NCBI RefSeq assembly: GCF_000378445.1
Contig: NZ_KB899735.1
Location: forward strand, 1-43,974
Source: Deinococcus aquatilis DSM 23025
GTDB taxonomy: Bacteria > Deinococcota > Deinococci > Deinococcales > Deinococcaceae
DNA: 43,974 bases
Reading direction: 5' to 3'
A program made the position numbers and the translations under genes. Below the pieces are notes generated by a model. The model did no database searches and was not told where the DNA came from. It saw only the letters and a program-made list of their open reading frames with translations. Shown one piece after another: positions 1 to 8,541 of the stretch; the stretch's first letter is position 1, and each line of letters begins with the position of its first letter.

Positions 1-1
1 T

Positions 2-175
2 CTTCAGCGGCAGTGTTTACATCGGCGGATTCCTTCGCTGGAACGACTTCGTTCCGAAGTCGAGGCGTGGGTCGCCGCGCGTGAACGTGCGGCCATCACG
101 CTCAACTGGCAGTTCTCAACTCAGGCCGCCCGACGAACCCCTGGACACCACTATGAAACCATTCGTATTAATTGA
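2..175 (+). pseudogene. IS630-family transposase C-terminal fragment
   Basis: The frame from base 2 reads through about 45 residues typical of the C-terminal tail of IS630-type DDE transposases: basic and Trp-rich, with segments LERLRSEVEAW and AITLNWQFSTQAAR. It then runs off the conserved part and stops at 173-175. The 5' part lies outside the window. The conserved similarity ends near base 137, just before the left end of the next IS630 element at 182, so this is probably a truncated older copy. It is on the opposite strand to the neighbouring IS630 transposase. I infer no function. Confidence 0.65.
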
Positions 176-205
176 ACGCTGTACTAAGTACATCCTTGTT
201 AAGTT

Positions 206-1254
206 TTAGATCAGGGTGGCTCCGAGGGCTTGAAGGGCGATCAACAAGGCCGCTTGGAGTTCGCTGACGGTGTCGTAACACCGCCGAGGCATCAGGAATC
301 CTTTGAGTCTGCGCCAAGTCGTTTCAATGCGATTGAGCATGGGGCAGTACGCTGGAAGATATCGAAGGAGCATCCCCTTGGCGGCCCAGATCGGCTCTCG
401 TGCTCGAATCGCCTTACCGCGATGAAATGAGGCGTTGTCTAAAATCACCACCGTCAACCGAGCGGTTCCTGAACGACGCTGCGCGTCGTCAGACTGTTCA
501 GCGAGGGTGTCTAGATAAGCGATCACGACGTCCTGCGTGCAGGACGCTGTCAATTGTCGCACCTCCAAGTGCTCCCCTTGGGCGTCCACAGCCAGCGTAC
601 CGATCAAGTTGATCCGTCCCTGAGATCCCCAGCGCGTGGGGATTTTGAACTGCCGTCCGGAACCCCGTGGGAACCAGGAGTTGGCGACCGACAGCATCAG
701 TGACAGGCCGGTCTGATCTAAAAACTTGAGGGTGAGTTTGCCGTCCAGTGCCCCTTTTTTAAGGTCTCGATCGACGCCTGATGCTCATGAATGACATCTG
801 GGTCAGGCACCTGACCCGGGGCGTAGCGTCCCCGCTTCCACGAATAGCCCAAGGCCAGGAGTCGAACGCGAACCGCGTCTCGACTGACCGTGATGCCGAA
901 GCGCTCCAAGAGCGCTTCGGCGAGGAGGTCGCTGTTCCAGAGCCGTTGCTCCGCGAGTTTCTCCTGAAGGTACTGGTCCAGTTCTGGAGTGATCCGGCGC
1001 GGCGGCCCCGAAGACCGGCCATCCATTAACCCAGGGATGCCATGCTGTTCATAGCGATCCAGATCGTTGTGGACGCTTTGTGGGTTGCGCCCGAAATGCT
1101 GTGCCAGGTGCGGTACAGTCATCCCACTGGCGTTCAGACGGACAATGCTTGCTCGCAAACGAACTTTGACGTTGATCCCAGCGCCTAGTTCTAGCCTGCG
1201 CAGGGCCGCATCTTCTTCGGAACTCAACGACAGGTGTCGGGCTGGAGGAGTCAT
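206..1254 (-). CDS. IS630 transposase, two frames joined by -1 frameshift
   Basis: The first frame (718-1254, 178 aa) holds the helix-turn-helix DNA-binding half (MTVPHLAQHFGRNPQSVHNDL). The second frame (206-697 and upstream) holds the DDE catalytic half: an Asp in KFLDQTG, the second Asp in VILDNASFH, and the Glu in MLNRIETTWRRLK. The frames overlap at a canonical A AAA AAG slippery heptamer (plus-strand 754-760). Slipping back one base continues into GALDGKLTLKFLDQTG and joins both halves into one protein of about 350 aa. Programmed frameshifting is known in IS630-type elements. All three catalytic acidic residues are visible, so the element may be active. Confidence 0.85.
754..760 (-). 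promoter_or_regulatory. -1 ribosomal frameshift site (A AAA AAG)
   Basis: On the minus strand the bases read A AAA AAG in phase with the upstream transposase frame (Leu-Lys-Lys). A -1 slip moves the ribosome from the frame that stops soon after into the one that encodes the first catalytic Asp. Both the heptamer and the phase match the classical bacterial -1 signal. Confidence 0.75.
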
Positions 1255-1285
1255 TCCTCAAAGCTTAGCAAGGATATACTTAGCA

Positions 1286-1650
1286 TCATTTATAAGCATT
1301 GGGCCGAAGACACCACCACAGATCAGCACGGCGTAGGTCAATGGCGTGCAGAAACCAGAATCGGGATCCGTATTGCTGACGAATTGATGCAAAGCATCAG
1401 GAAAGGATACATTCGTCCTCTAGAAATCGAAACTCTGGAGAAATTGAAGCAGCGTATGGCAAGGAATTTATACCGAACCTTGTCCATCCTGAGAGACCCG
1501 GAGGAGATGCAGTATCAGGCTTCTCTTTCTGCTTGAGCTGTTCACCTCGGCCTCCACTATATGCGGGCCTTGAACCAGGCCCTGATTGAGACTGGGGATC
1601 TGAAAGATATAGAAAGTACGGAGCAGGGAATCCACCAGATCCTGCCCTAA
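1286..1650 (+). pseudogene. Remnant of a second RepA-type replication initiator
   Basis: Translation from the IS630 edge gives residues that align with the middle of the intact initiator at 1689-3026. Here KHWAED..GQWRAETRIGIRIADELMQSIRKG matches KHSAED..GQWRAQTVLAIKLDDGVIKNIRAG there, and ARNLYRTLS matches TRNLFRTLS. The frame stops at 1534-1536. A second frame (about 1551-1650) reads HYMRALNQALIETGDLKDIE, which resembles VMRALQPAHVELKSTGFLRDV of RepA. The gene is therefore cut at its 5' side by the IS and frameshifted further on. It faces the intact repA tail to tail and is only moderately similar, so it probably came from a different plasmid lineage. Confidence 0.75.
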
Positions 1651-1688
1651 TATTTTTGCGGAAGACAGGCACGTAGAAACCAACCCTT

Positions 1689-3026
1689 CTATTCTGTCCA
1701 CTGGGCCAGCATGACCTGAGCCTCGGCAGTACTTTTGCCCAACAATCCGATCAGATCAAGGGTCGTGACTCGGCCCCCGACATACAAAGCCGAGACCCGA
1801 TCCCGAATCTCCCGGCGTTCAGTGGGTTGATCATAGGTCCCCATCAAAATAATGTGTGCCGCCGCGAGATCACGAACAGCCACCGGAGCATCCGTATCGC
1901 TGGAGGATTGGGCGGCTGAGTGGCGAGCCGGTGGAGTACTCGCCTGCTGACCTTCGACTTGGGTCAGGAGGGTGTCGTACTTGTGCGGCTGCTCCAGAAT
2001 ATCCGTCAGGATTCCAGCTTTGTTCCGAATCTTGCTGCGGTACTCCGTTCGCAGCAGGGCCTCCAAGACCCCCACGGCCCGCTTCACCGCTTGCAGTCCG
2101 TGGGTCTGGGCCAACAGAAGCGTGCGCCCTCCACTGACCCCGTAGCGGGCCAACAGTGCGGCCGCTTCAGGATCAGGGGCTGTGGCGTCCATCTGGCCAA
2201 AGGTGTAGTGCACCACACGCGATTTCCCCCGGCCTTGATAGGTCACGTCCCGCAAGAAGCCCGTCGACTTCAATTCGACATGGGCGGGCTGAAGCGCGCG
2301 CATGACCGTATCGGGCCGCATCTCATGCATCCCGAGGTGACTGGCCCATACACTCAGCGGAACCGAGTAGGCGACCACAGGCTGCCCACTCCCCTGCCGC
2401 TGGAACGATAGGGTGCGAAACAGGTTGCGGGTCAGCGGCTGCGTTAACTTGGCCAATAGCTCAAAATTCAGCGGCAGAATATGACCAGCCCGAATATTTT
2501 TGATCACGCCGTCATCCAGCTTGATGGCCAGCACCGTCTGGGCACGCCATTGCCCGAGGTTGGTGACGTCTGCCGTGTTGTCTTCCGCCGAATGCTTCAC
2601 GATCAGGCTGAAGCTCATGGTTCGCCAGCGGTGCTTACTGCCGTCATACCAGCTGTCAATCACGTCATAAGCGGTGTACTGCAAACGGCGGAGCGACTCG
2701 CGCAACTTCTCATAGGCGCGGGCACTCGGGGTAATTCCACTGAGCCGCAGCAGTTCCCGGCTGGTCACCCGCACCGTGTCATCTTCCGGAAGGCCCTGCA
2801 AGACAGCGGCGTTCACCAAGCCCAGCAGGATGTCATTGTCGACGCCGTGCGGTACCAAACTGTTGCGCGGCGCCGTACAGGTGATGTGAATCGCCCCCAG
2901 TGCGTCCAAGGCCAACTGCTTGGTCCATTCGTAGAGATCTGTGCGGTTGGGTGCAAGGACTAAGTTGAGCCGGGCAAGATTCGGCTCGTCATGCCGTAGC
3001 TCTACGTCTGCATCCCGGGTCGCCAT
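1689..3026 (-). CDS. repA: Plasmid replication initiator RepA
   Basis: The product (445 aa) resembles the replication initiator protein A family found on Deinococcus plasmids. Such initiators bind iterons and open the origin. The family assignment rests on residues such as LVLAPNRTDLYEWTKQLALD, the winged-helix-like stretch YEKLRESLRRLQYTAYDVIDSW, TRNLFRTLSFQRQG, and a basic segment before VVHYTF. The gene reads away from the iteron array at 3179-3449, the usual layout of an iteron plasmid. A TAAACT -10 box lies 6 nt upstream of the ATG, with no Shine-Dalgarno sequence, so the mRNA is probably leaderless. Its C-terminal 100 residues (Gln/Ala/Ser rich, then a helical tail) are less recognisable. 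Confidence 0.85.
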   Translation of the reverse strand: MATRDADVELRHDEPNLARLNLVLAPNRTDLYEWTKQLALDALGAIHITCTAPRNSLVPHGVDNDILLGLVNAAVLQGLPEDDTVRVTSRELLRLSGITPSARAYEKLRESLRRLQYTAYDVIDSWYDGSKHRWRTMSFSLIVKHSAEDNTADVTNLGQWRAQTVLAIKLDDGVIKNIRAGHILPLNFELLAKLTQPLTRNLFRTLSFQRQGSGQPVVAYSVPLSVWASHLGMHEMRPDTVMRALQPAHVELKSTGFLRDVTYQGRGKSRVVHYTFGQMDATAPDPEAAALLARYGVSGGRTLLLAQTHGLQAVKRAVGVLEALLRTEYRSKIRNKAGILTDILEQPHKYDTLLTQVEGQQASTPPARHSAAQSSSDTDAPVAVRDLAAAHIILMGTYDQPTERREIRDRVSALYVGGRVTTLDLIGLLGKSTAEAQVMLAQWTE

Positions 3027-3032
3027 GGGATC

Positions 3033-3038
3033 AGTTTA
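3033..3038 (-). promoter_or_regulatory. -10 element of leaderless repA promoter
   Basis: On the minus strand TAAACT (TANNNT type) is followed by six bases and then the repA ATG at 3026, so transcription would begin on or next to the start codon. No convincing -35 box is seen at 17 bp; GTTCAC at 3056-3061 is weak. Confidence 0.5.
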
Positions 3039-3115
3039 CAGGGTTCCTAAACGCGGTGAACCTGATGTTGCTGCCACTGATTGATGATCAATCTTTTTAA
3101 AAGAAGTTAAAACAC

Positions 3116-3134
3116 ATGAATGATCATCATTCAT
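3116..3134. promoter_or_regulatory. Palindrome between repA promoter and iterons
   Basis: ATGAATGA and TCATTCAT form a perfect 8-bp inverted repeat around a 3-bp centre, within the most AT-rich stretch of this region (about 3081-3135). By position it could be an operator for repA autoregulation or part of the DNA-unwinding element. That role is inferred from location only. Confidence 0.4.
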
Positions 3135-3178
3135 AGGCAACGCAAAAACACTGTGGCGGACGACATTTTTCGCAAGAA

Positions 3179-3449
3179 TTCCACAAAGTGCCACAGGCGA
3201 ACATGCTCTAATTCCACAAAGTGCCACAGGTAAAGAATCAAAAGCACCACAAAGTGCCACAGGTAAAGCTCTGTAGATTCCACAAAGTGCCACAGGCAAT
3301 TCCACAAAGTGCCGCAGGGAGACAACCTCTGATTCCACAAAGTGCCACAGGTCGGTTGCCCCGAATTCACCTCAATTCCACAAAGTGCCACAGGCAATTC
3401 CACAAAGTGCCGCAGGGAGACAACCTCTGATTCCACAAAGTGCCACAGG
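3179..3449. repeat. Origin iteron array, nine 19-bp direct repeats
   Basis: Nine copies of TTCCACAAAGTGCCACAGG, some with a G at position 15 and one with an altered second base, start at 3179, 3212, 3245, 3278, 3300, 3333, 3376, 3398 and 3431. Start-to-start distances are 33, 33, 33, 22, 33, 43, 22 and 33 bp. These are close to whole turns of the helix, so bound RepA would sit on one face of the DNA. The array lies just upstream of repA with an AT-rich stretch between them, as expected for an iteron-controlled origin (oriV). The open frames that cross the array are by-products of the repeat. Confidence 0.9.
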
Positions 3450-3450
3450 T
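3277..3450. repeat. 76-bp duplication inside the iteron array
   Basis: Positions 3277-3352 and 3375-3450 appear identical, each containing three iterons and the non-iteron spacer GGGAGACAACCTCTGA. The offset is 98 bp. Because the spacer is also copied, the array grew by a segmental duplication and not by single-iteron slippage. Confidence 0.8.
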
Positions 3451-4235
3451 AGTTGCGACCGCGTACGCCGCTGAGCGCCTCCACCATCCAGAGGAAAAGA
3501 AGAGCCTGATCAGCGGGTCTGCCCCTTCTTTTGCCGACCCCTTGCCAGGTAGGAGTGGTTCTTCTCTGTACCCTGTCATGTTTCCCGTTGCAGTGTGTGG
3601 CTTTCCTTCGATCTGTTTTGGCGTTGTCTGACGCTGAGATTGTTGCCTTAGTTGAGTCAATGTTCAGCTTTGAGGGCTCTGCGCAAGGCGATCTGCAAAG
3701 GCAGCGACAAAGCAAGCAGCGTTCCATACACCCTCTTGCTGGTGCTGGAACCTAAAGCTGCTGGTTTGTCTGCTCAGCTGGGACGTGACTTGGTCTGTGG
3801 CAGGAGCGCTGGCGGCGGATCATCCCGGCCGCGTGGATCCGGCCCTGCGGTAGGTGGACGAACCGGCTGGCGGCTGGCTGTGTAAGTCCCGGTCTCTCGA
3901 GGCTTCAGTGGTGGACGCTGTGAGTAACCTCAGCAAAGCTGCTCCGAAGCGAAAGAGAACTCCCAGCTCAGTAGAAGAACTGCCTGGCCCTTCGGGATGT
4001 TGCTGCGGTTGTGCTTGAGTCGGGTGCCTTCAGCGGCAGCTCTGGCGACATTCTAAGGGTTGACTGCGGAGAAGGGGTCTCTGGTGCGGGCGGCGCCGGA
4101 GTGTCCGGTCATAGAGATGTTGCTGCTGGTTCGGCTGCTGCTGAACGTTAAATGCTGAGCGCACGTGAGGCGAGCTGTAACCCTATGCCCTTGACCCTCT
4201 TTGCGGGCCGCGCCATGCTGGAGGGGATGACCGCG
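3451..4235. other. Intergenic stretch, origin side, no gene seen
   Basis: I see no convincing coding frame, RNA or transposon end here. The short open frames lack a start signal and recognisable residues. It may contain flanking origin sequence, but no further iteron copies are present. Confidence 0.5.
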
Positions 4236-4637
4236 ATGCCCCAAGCTCCCCACGCTCAATTGCACAATCAGCAGGCGTTCGAGACATGTGTGGCGACGAC
4301 CTTGCAGGTGTTGGCGGCGGTGGAATTTGCGCCAGCGTTGCACCACACGCAGCCGACGCGGGAGACGTTGTTGGCGTTCAGTGTGGAACTGGACCGGCAT
4401 GCGGGAGACATTGCGGCATTGGCGGGGGAACGGTTCCTGGATCTGCCCGCGTTGGGGCAAGGGTGGTACGAGCGCCTGGTGACCGAGCGCGATGAACCTC
4501 TTCAGGCGGCGTATCACGCGCTGCATTCGGTGGCCTATCTGGGCTTGGACGGTGGGACGACCACGGCGACGCTGCTCTCGGCTGTGGCTTATGCCCTGCG
4601 GGTGCTGGCGCAGCGGGAAGGGCGGCTTTCGAATTGA
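4236..4637 (+). CDS. Hypothetical protein, small and helical
   Basis: I do not recognise a family. The frame is open from 4152, but a strong GGAGGGG Shine-Dalgarno at 4220-4226 sits 9 nt before the ATG at 4236. I therefore chose MPQAPHAQLHNQQ as the start, giving 133 aa. The product is mostly amphipathic helix with many Ala, Leu, Arg and Glu, and has no signal peptide or membrane segment. The conserved-looking core is GQGWYERLVTERDEPLQAAY. It is bordered by the replication origin and a dead transposase. A plasmid maintenance or accessory role is possible but not shown. Confidence 0.55.
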   Translation: MPQAPHAQLHNQQAFETCVATTLQVLAAVEFAPALHHTQPTRETLLAFSVELDRHAGDIAALAGERFLDLPALGQGWYERLVTERDEPLQAAYHALHSVAYLGLDGGTTTATLLSAVAYALRVLAQREGRLSN

Positions 4638-4695
4638 GCTCAGCTGAATAGGGCTGATATAGATGACCTTGTATAGGGGGTTGACAGGGTGGAGA

Positions 4696-5376
4696 TCAGC
4701 CACTGAGATGTATGAATTTCAGGTTGTGCGCTAGGACATTGAGCGCCACCTTCAATCGCAGACTGAGATAGGTTTTGACCTGTCCGCAGCGCAGTCGCGC
4801 CCCAACCAGGCCGGAGACGGCAGACGCGATGCACTTTCTCGCGGTTCCGTATTCTTCCTTCCAGTGTGAATCAACGTGCTTCGCATTGACTTTCGGGGGC
4901 GTCAGGCCCGTCCCTGATTGATATGCTTTATCCCCAATCTGTTCTGGCCCGCCAAAAGCACGCCAATCTTGATTCATACAGCACAACATGCTGAAATCAT
5001 GTTCATTCGCGGGACGGATGTCGTATTTTACGATCTTGCCGTTCAGCACACTCTAGGCATGCAATTTGAAGCCGTAGGCCGGCTCAGCCGTGCTGAATCC
5101 GTGGTGAGCACCACGAAATTTGCATCGTGGCGCTCGTCTGAACGTCGAGACAGGGAGTGGCATTGAATACACAGCAACGAAGTTCAGGCTTTGGACTTCT
5201 GCCACAAGCCGCTCCACCATTGGGGTCAATCGAGCGAGTTGGATGCGGGCCTGAGTCTCAGATGGGAAATGCGGGAAGTGGTTGAGCTTGAGGAGCTTCC
5301 ACCAGCGGGAAGCGGCAGTGAAGTGAGATCGCAACAGCTCATCAACACCCTCCCTACCGCATTTCTTCCTCCTCAA
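4696..5376 (-). pseudogene. Dead DDE transposase (internal amber stop)
   Basis: The frame starting near 5376 reads [11 protein letters not shown], then [17 protein letters not shown] and YGFKLHA, meets an in-frame TAG at 5053-5055, and continues in the same frame with [33 protein letters not shown] and [27 protein letters not shown] to 4696. The stop sits where related transposases usually have Trp after FKLHA (TGG to TAG). The residue before SMPLPV is Tyr where a catalytic Asp is normally found. These residues are typical of IS4/IS5/IS982-type DDE enzymes, but I cannot name the exact IS family. Both lesions indicate it is inactive. Confidence 0.7.
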
Positions 5377-5453
5377 CTCGGCGCCTCTTTACCGTCAAGT
5401 GCACGATGGGTCTTCCAGAGACAAAGCCATTTCTCTGGACCACTTTTGCCTGC

Positions 5454-5459
5454 TACGAT
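5454..5459 (+). promoter_or_regulatory. -10 element of the trpS leader promoter
   Basis: TACGAT is followed by seven bases and then the ATG of the Trp-rich leader peptide at 5467. This spacing is typical of leaderless Deinococcus transcripts. The -35 region (TTCTCT at 5431-5436, 17-bp spacing) is weak. Confidence 0.5.
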
Positions 5460-5466
5460 GTCGGGC

Positions 5467-5505
5467 ATGAGTTTGAACACGGTGTGGTGGTGGCCCGATT
5501 GCTGA
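5467..5505 (+). CDS. Trp-sensing leader peptide of trpS
   Basis: This 12-codon frame encodes MSLNTVWWWPDC and then stops (TGA 5503-5505). Three adjacent Trp codons (5485-5493) in twelve is far above chance. They lie directly before segment 1 of the attenuator. An in-frame ATG at 5458 would add MSG, but it overlaps the -10 box, so 5467 is preferred. It is a cis-acting sensor: a ribosome waiting for charged tRNA-Trp would stall on these codons and control folding of the RNA downstream. The peptide itself probably has no function. It is too short for ordinary gene finders. Confidence 0.85.
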   Translation: MSLNTVWWWPDC

Positions 5506-5562
5506 TCGGGTGACGTCCACGTGTTGTCTTGCGCGCCCGATGACCGGGCGCGCTTTTATTTT
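5485..5562 (+). promoter_or_regulatory. Transcription attenuator of trpS (segments 1-4)
   Basis: Four segments can form exclusive helices. Segment 1 CCCGAT (5494-5499) pairs with segment 2 ATCGGG (5505-5510). Segment 2, extended to ATCGGGTG, can instead pair with CGCCCGAT (5534-5541) in segment 3, giving 8 bp with one G-U. Segment 3 GCGCGCCCG (5531-5539) pairs perfectly with segment 4 CGGGCGCGC (5545-5553), followed by TTTTATTTT, forming an intrinsic terminator. Ribosome stalling on the Trp codons hides segment 1, frees segment 2 to capture segment 3, and prevents termination. With plentiful Trp-tRNA the ribosome reaches the stop codon, covers segment 2, and the terminator forms. This is the layout of classical trp-type attenuation. 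Confidence 0.85.
5531..5562 (+). terminator. Intrinsic terminator within the trpS leader
   Basis: A perfect 9-bp GC stem, GCGCGCCCG / CGGGCGCGC, with loop ATGAC is followed by TTTTATTTT. It lies 20 bp ahead of the trpS start codon, so it must be conditionally bypassed for trpS to be expressed from this promoter. Confidence 0.85.
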
Positions 5563-5564
5563 GA

Positions 5565-6587
<1,023 letters not shown>

Positions 6588-7061
6588 CTACGGTGGATTT
6601 GGAGAATATTTCTATTCTTGGCCCACATGTTGAGACCTGATGCGATGACAGGAGACGGCTGATTTGTCAACCTCTATTCGCGGTAGAAGAGCGGTCATTC
6701 GCCCACCTCTTCTTGGCCAGCAGCGCAAAAGGCCATGCTGGAGGTCTTTCTGGCCAGCCCTGATCAAGTTCTTCCCGTCAGACTGAAGGATCTGCGGGCC
6801 TGGGACATGACTATTCGCTTGGGGCGTGGCAGGCGCTTCAGAACGCAGAGCCGCCGTTCAGGGGGCGGCTTCACAACCGGGTCTGAAACAGGGCGGCGTT
6901 GGAGCGGCCTCATGCAGAAGCTTTCGTCATTCTTCCGGTCGCTTCCCGGGTTGCTGGCCTGAATGAGACAGCGAACCGAGGTTTAGTCAGGGGAAGTGGA
7001 ATGGGCCTCTATCTCACCAAGCGACCAGCTTCCTCAATATTCAGTTGGTACTGAGGTGAAG
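6588..7061. other. Intergenic region downstream of trpS
   Basis: No convincing gene is seen. A GC-rich inverted repeat (GCCGCC / GGCGGC, about 6850-6868) has no T-run after it and is a weak terminator at best. The open frame at 6735-6962 has Arg/Gly-rich low-complexity content and no ribosome-binding site, so I do not call it. Confidence 0.45.
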
Positions 7062-7679
7062 ATGTACGAACAGGTAGACCTACTGCGTTATGAACTGTTG
7101 GAAGAGCGTTTTGGCAGTGAGAAGTACGCTGATGTGACCCTTGAAACACTGGAAAAGTACCAGGGCAAGGTGCCGGAGCTGCTGTTGGCCATCTGGGAAC
7201 GGTACGGGTTAACCTCGCATGGTCAGGGTGAGCTGTGGTTCACCAACCCGGACGACTTCACCGACATCGTTCAAGCGTTTTTCGGGGATCAACACCCGTT
7301 CATCGTGTATGCCCGCACGTCGTTCGGCAGGTTGTGGGCCATCCTGGATGACCGTCTCTATACGATTCATCCTCAAATTGCGTGCGCCATCTACGGCCAC
7401 AAGCTCGAAGTCTTCGACACCCTGATGTCGAGCGGCTTGGTATCAACCAGTTCCGACTTTCACACGGAGCACTTAAAGGCGCTCAAGAAACTTGGCCCCC
7501 TGAAGGCCGATCAGATGTACGGGTATGTCCCAGTGCTGGCCCTCGGTGGGAACGGCAGTCTCAAAGAAACAAAGATTGTTCAGATGCGCGAATACCTGTT
7601 CATGGTCGCCGACATCGCCACTACTGCGCGACGTGAAGGCTGGAATCCTCTGGGGCTTCCAACGGAGTCGTCCTCCTAG
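7062..7679 (+). CDS. GAD-like / Tdi1-type immunity protein
   Basis: The product (205 aa from the chosen start) resembles GAD-like/DUF1851 proteins, which include the type VI immunity protein Tdi1. Visible family features are a short N-terminal helix, YQGKVPELLLAIWERYGL, GELWFTNPDDF, the middle ARTSFGRLWAILDD, and the C-terminal MREYLFMVADIA region. The frame is open from 6996, but GAGGTG just before ATG 7062 favours the later start (MYEQVDLLRYELLEERF). Immunity proteins bind and neutralise a partner toxin in the cytoplasm. No toxin gene adjoins it, so it may be an orphan immunity gene protecting against attack by other cells. Confidence 0.65.
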   Translation: MYEQVDLLRYELLEERFGSEKYADVTLETLEKYQGKVPELLLAIWERYGLTSHGQGELWFTNPDDFTDIVQAFFGDQHPFIVYARTSFGRLWAILDDRLYTIHPQIACAIYGHKLEVFDTLMSSGLVSTSSDFHTEHLKALKKLGPLKADQMYGYVPVLALGGNGSLKETKIVQMREYLFMVADIATTARREGWNPLGLPTESSS

Positions 7680-7815
7680 AAAGAATGGATCTCAGGAGCG
7701 CCGCTGATTCACCGCAGCCGTGTTGCTGCCCTTCCTGACCTTGTAGGACGCGGTGAGATTGAGAAGCACAGCGTTAGGGTGTGAATCCAAGACGCTCAGG
7801 CCTTTAGCGCCGCAC

Positions 7816-7874
7816 CCGAGAGGGCGTTACCTGGTCACATCCTCTCGGCCAGGGCTGGGACGGCCTTTTTATTT
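7816..7874 (+). terminator. Inverted repeat and T-run between two genes
   Basis: CCGAGAGG (7816-7823) and CCTCTCGG (7841-7848) form a perfect 8-bp stem with a 17-nt loop. A second GC-rich segment and then TTTTTATTT follow at 7866-7874. The T-run is about 18 bases after the stem, so this is an imperfect terminator candidate. It could also be part of a leader for the next gene. Confidence 0.35.
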
Positions 7875-7876
7875 CT

Positions 7877-7987
7877 GTGGCGTTTTCGGAGGGCGGGAAC
7901 GTCGCGGCCAACACCGTCATTGAGGCGGCGTTGGTGCAGGCCACGGCACAGCTGCGCCTTTTGTCCGATATTTTGGCTGGCAGATGA
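7877..7987 (+). CDS. Possible small ORF overlapping the next gene
   Basis: GTG at 7877 opens a 36-residue frame ending in NTVIEAALVQATAQLRLLSDI...AGR. Its TGA overlaps the ATG of the next gene (ATGA at 7984-7987), which suggests translational coupling. The product would be one amphipathic helix. There is no clear ribosome-binding site, and it could equally be the remnant C-terminus of a lost gene. Confidence 0.3.
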   Translation: MAFSEGGNVAANTVIEAALVQATAQLRLLSDILAGR

Positions 7988-8541
7988 ACGTTCAAGAACT
8001 CAGGAGTGCCTTTGAGCGCTGGACGCCCTTTGAGGATGCTCCTCCAACATTGATCACCGCACTGCAGGCATGTCTGGATGAACCCAGCACCGAACTTGAC
8101 ACATTGTTTCGCGACGTGGTGTACGCCTTCAACGAAGCATCGGATGGCTTCTGGATCAACTACGCGATCAAATACTCCCGGCAAGCGCAGAACCCCGAGC
8201 TTGCTCTCCAGTATCTCGAACACATCGTCGGGCACCCAGAAATCTACATTGACTTGGCGGGTCTGTTCGGCTCTGCGGCGACCTATCTCGGATGCTTGGC
8301 CGCTTACCCCAACCGTGCACTTGGCCAACTCATGACAGCCCCAGACCTCGGAAACGAGGAAAGCGATTTTATCTTGCAACATGCACGCGCCTCTGCCTTT
8401 GGGGCGTACATCATGACGGCGACAACGTTTGCCTACGGGTTAACAGCAGGCCGCGCCATCAGAGACCGTGGTGAGCAGCCGACGCTGGAGAGGGCCGAAG
8501 CCCTGATTCGGGCCTGGTCCGGTTCCCCAACTCCAGCGTAA
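7984..8541 (+). CDS. Hypothetical protein, predicted all-helical
   Basis: The product (185 aa) is not one I recognise. It starts MNVQELRSAFERW and appears largely helical. The distinctive parts are LDTLFRDVVYAFNEASDGFWINYAIKYSRQ and HARASAFGAYIMTATTFAYGL, the last being fairly hydrophobic. It has no signal peptide or obvious catalytic motif. The start codon overlaps the end of a short upstream frame. Its place after a Tdi1-like gene makes another immunity or toxin-neutralising protein conceivable, but that rests only on neighbourhood. Confidence 0.6.
   Translation: MNVQELRSAFERWTPFEDAPPTLITALQACLDEPSTELDTLFRDVVYAFNEASDGFWINYAIKYSRQAQNPELALQYLEHIVGHPEIYIDLAGLFGSAATYLGCLAAYPNRALGQLMTAPDLGNEESDFILQHARASAFGAYIMTATTFAYGLTAGRAIRDRGEQPTLERAEALIRAWSGSPTPA

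Larger units (their letters stand above)
182..1285 (-). mobile_element. IS630-family insertion sequence
   Basis: The element is about 1.1 kb and is bounded by imperfect 28-bp terminal inverted repeats at 182-209 and 1258-1285 (22 of 28 positions match). The shared core is CTAAGTA-N-ATCCTTG-N-TAAG. It holds a two-frame transposase on the minus strand. IS630 elements normally duplicate a TA target. A TA lies at the left edge, but I see no clean matching TA outside the right end, so the exact edges are uncertain. Its right end abuts a truncated replication-initiator remnant, so insertion or later deletion removed that gene's start. Confidence 0.8.

Noticed and set aside
3179..3449. Possible CRISPR array
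   Set aside because: The 19-bp repeats have spacers of 3-24 bp that are partly identical, with no cas genes. They fit iterons, being next to repA and phased at about 11 bp.
3036..3727. Open frames across the iterons encoding repeated LPVALCG/LWHFVE units
   Set aside because: These are translations of the 19-bp iterons and their spacers, change frame with the spacing, and lack start signals. The DNA repeat explains them.
4053..4703. 216-aa minus-strand frame opposite the small hypothetical gene
   Set aside because: Arg/Gln/His-rich antisense translation without a ribosome-binding site. The plus-strand frame has a good Shine-Dalgarno and normal composition.
6735..6962. 75-aa frame after trpS
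   Set aside because: Arg/Gly-rich low complexity, no ribosome-binding site and no recognisable residues.
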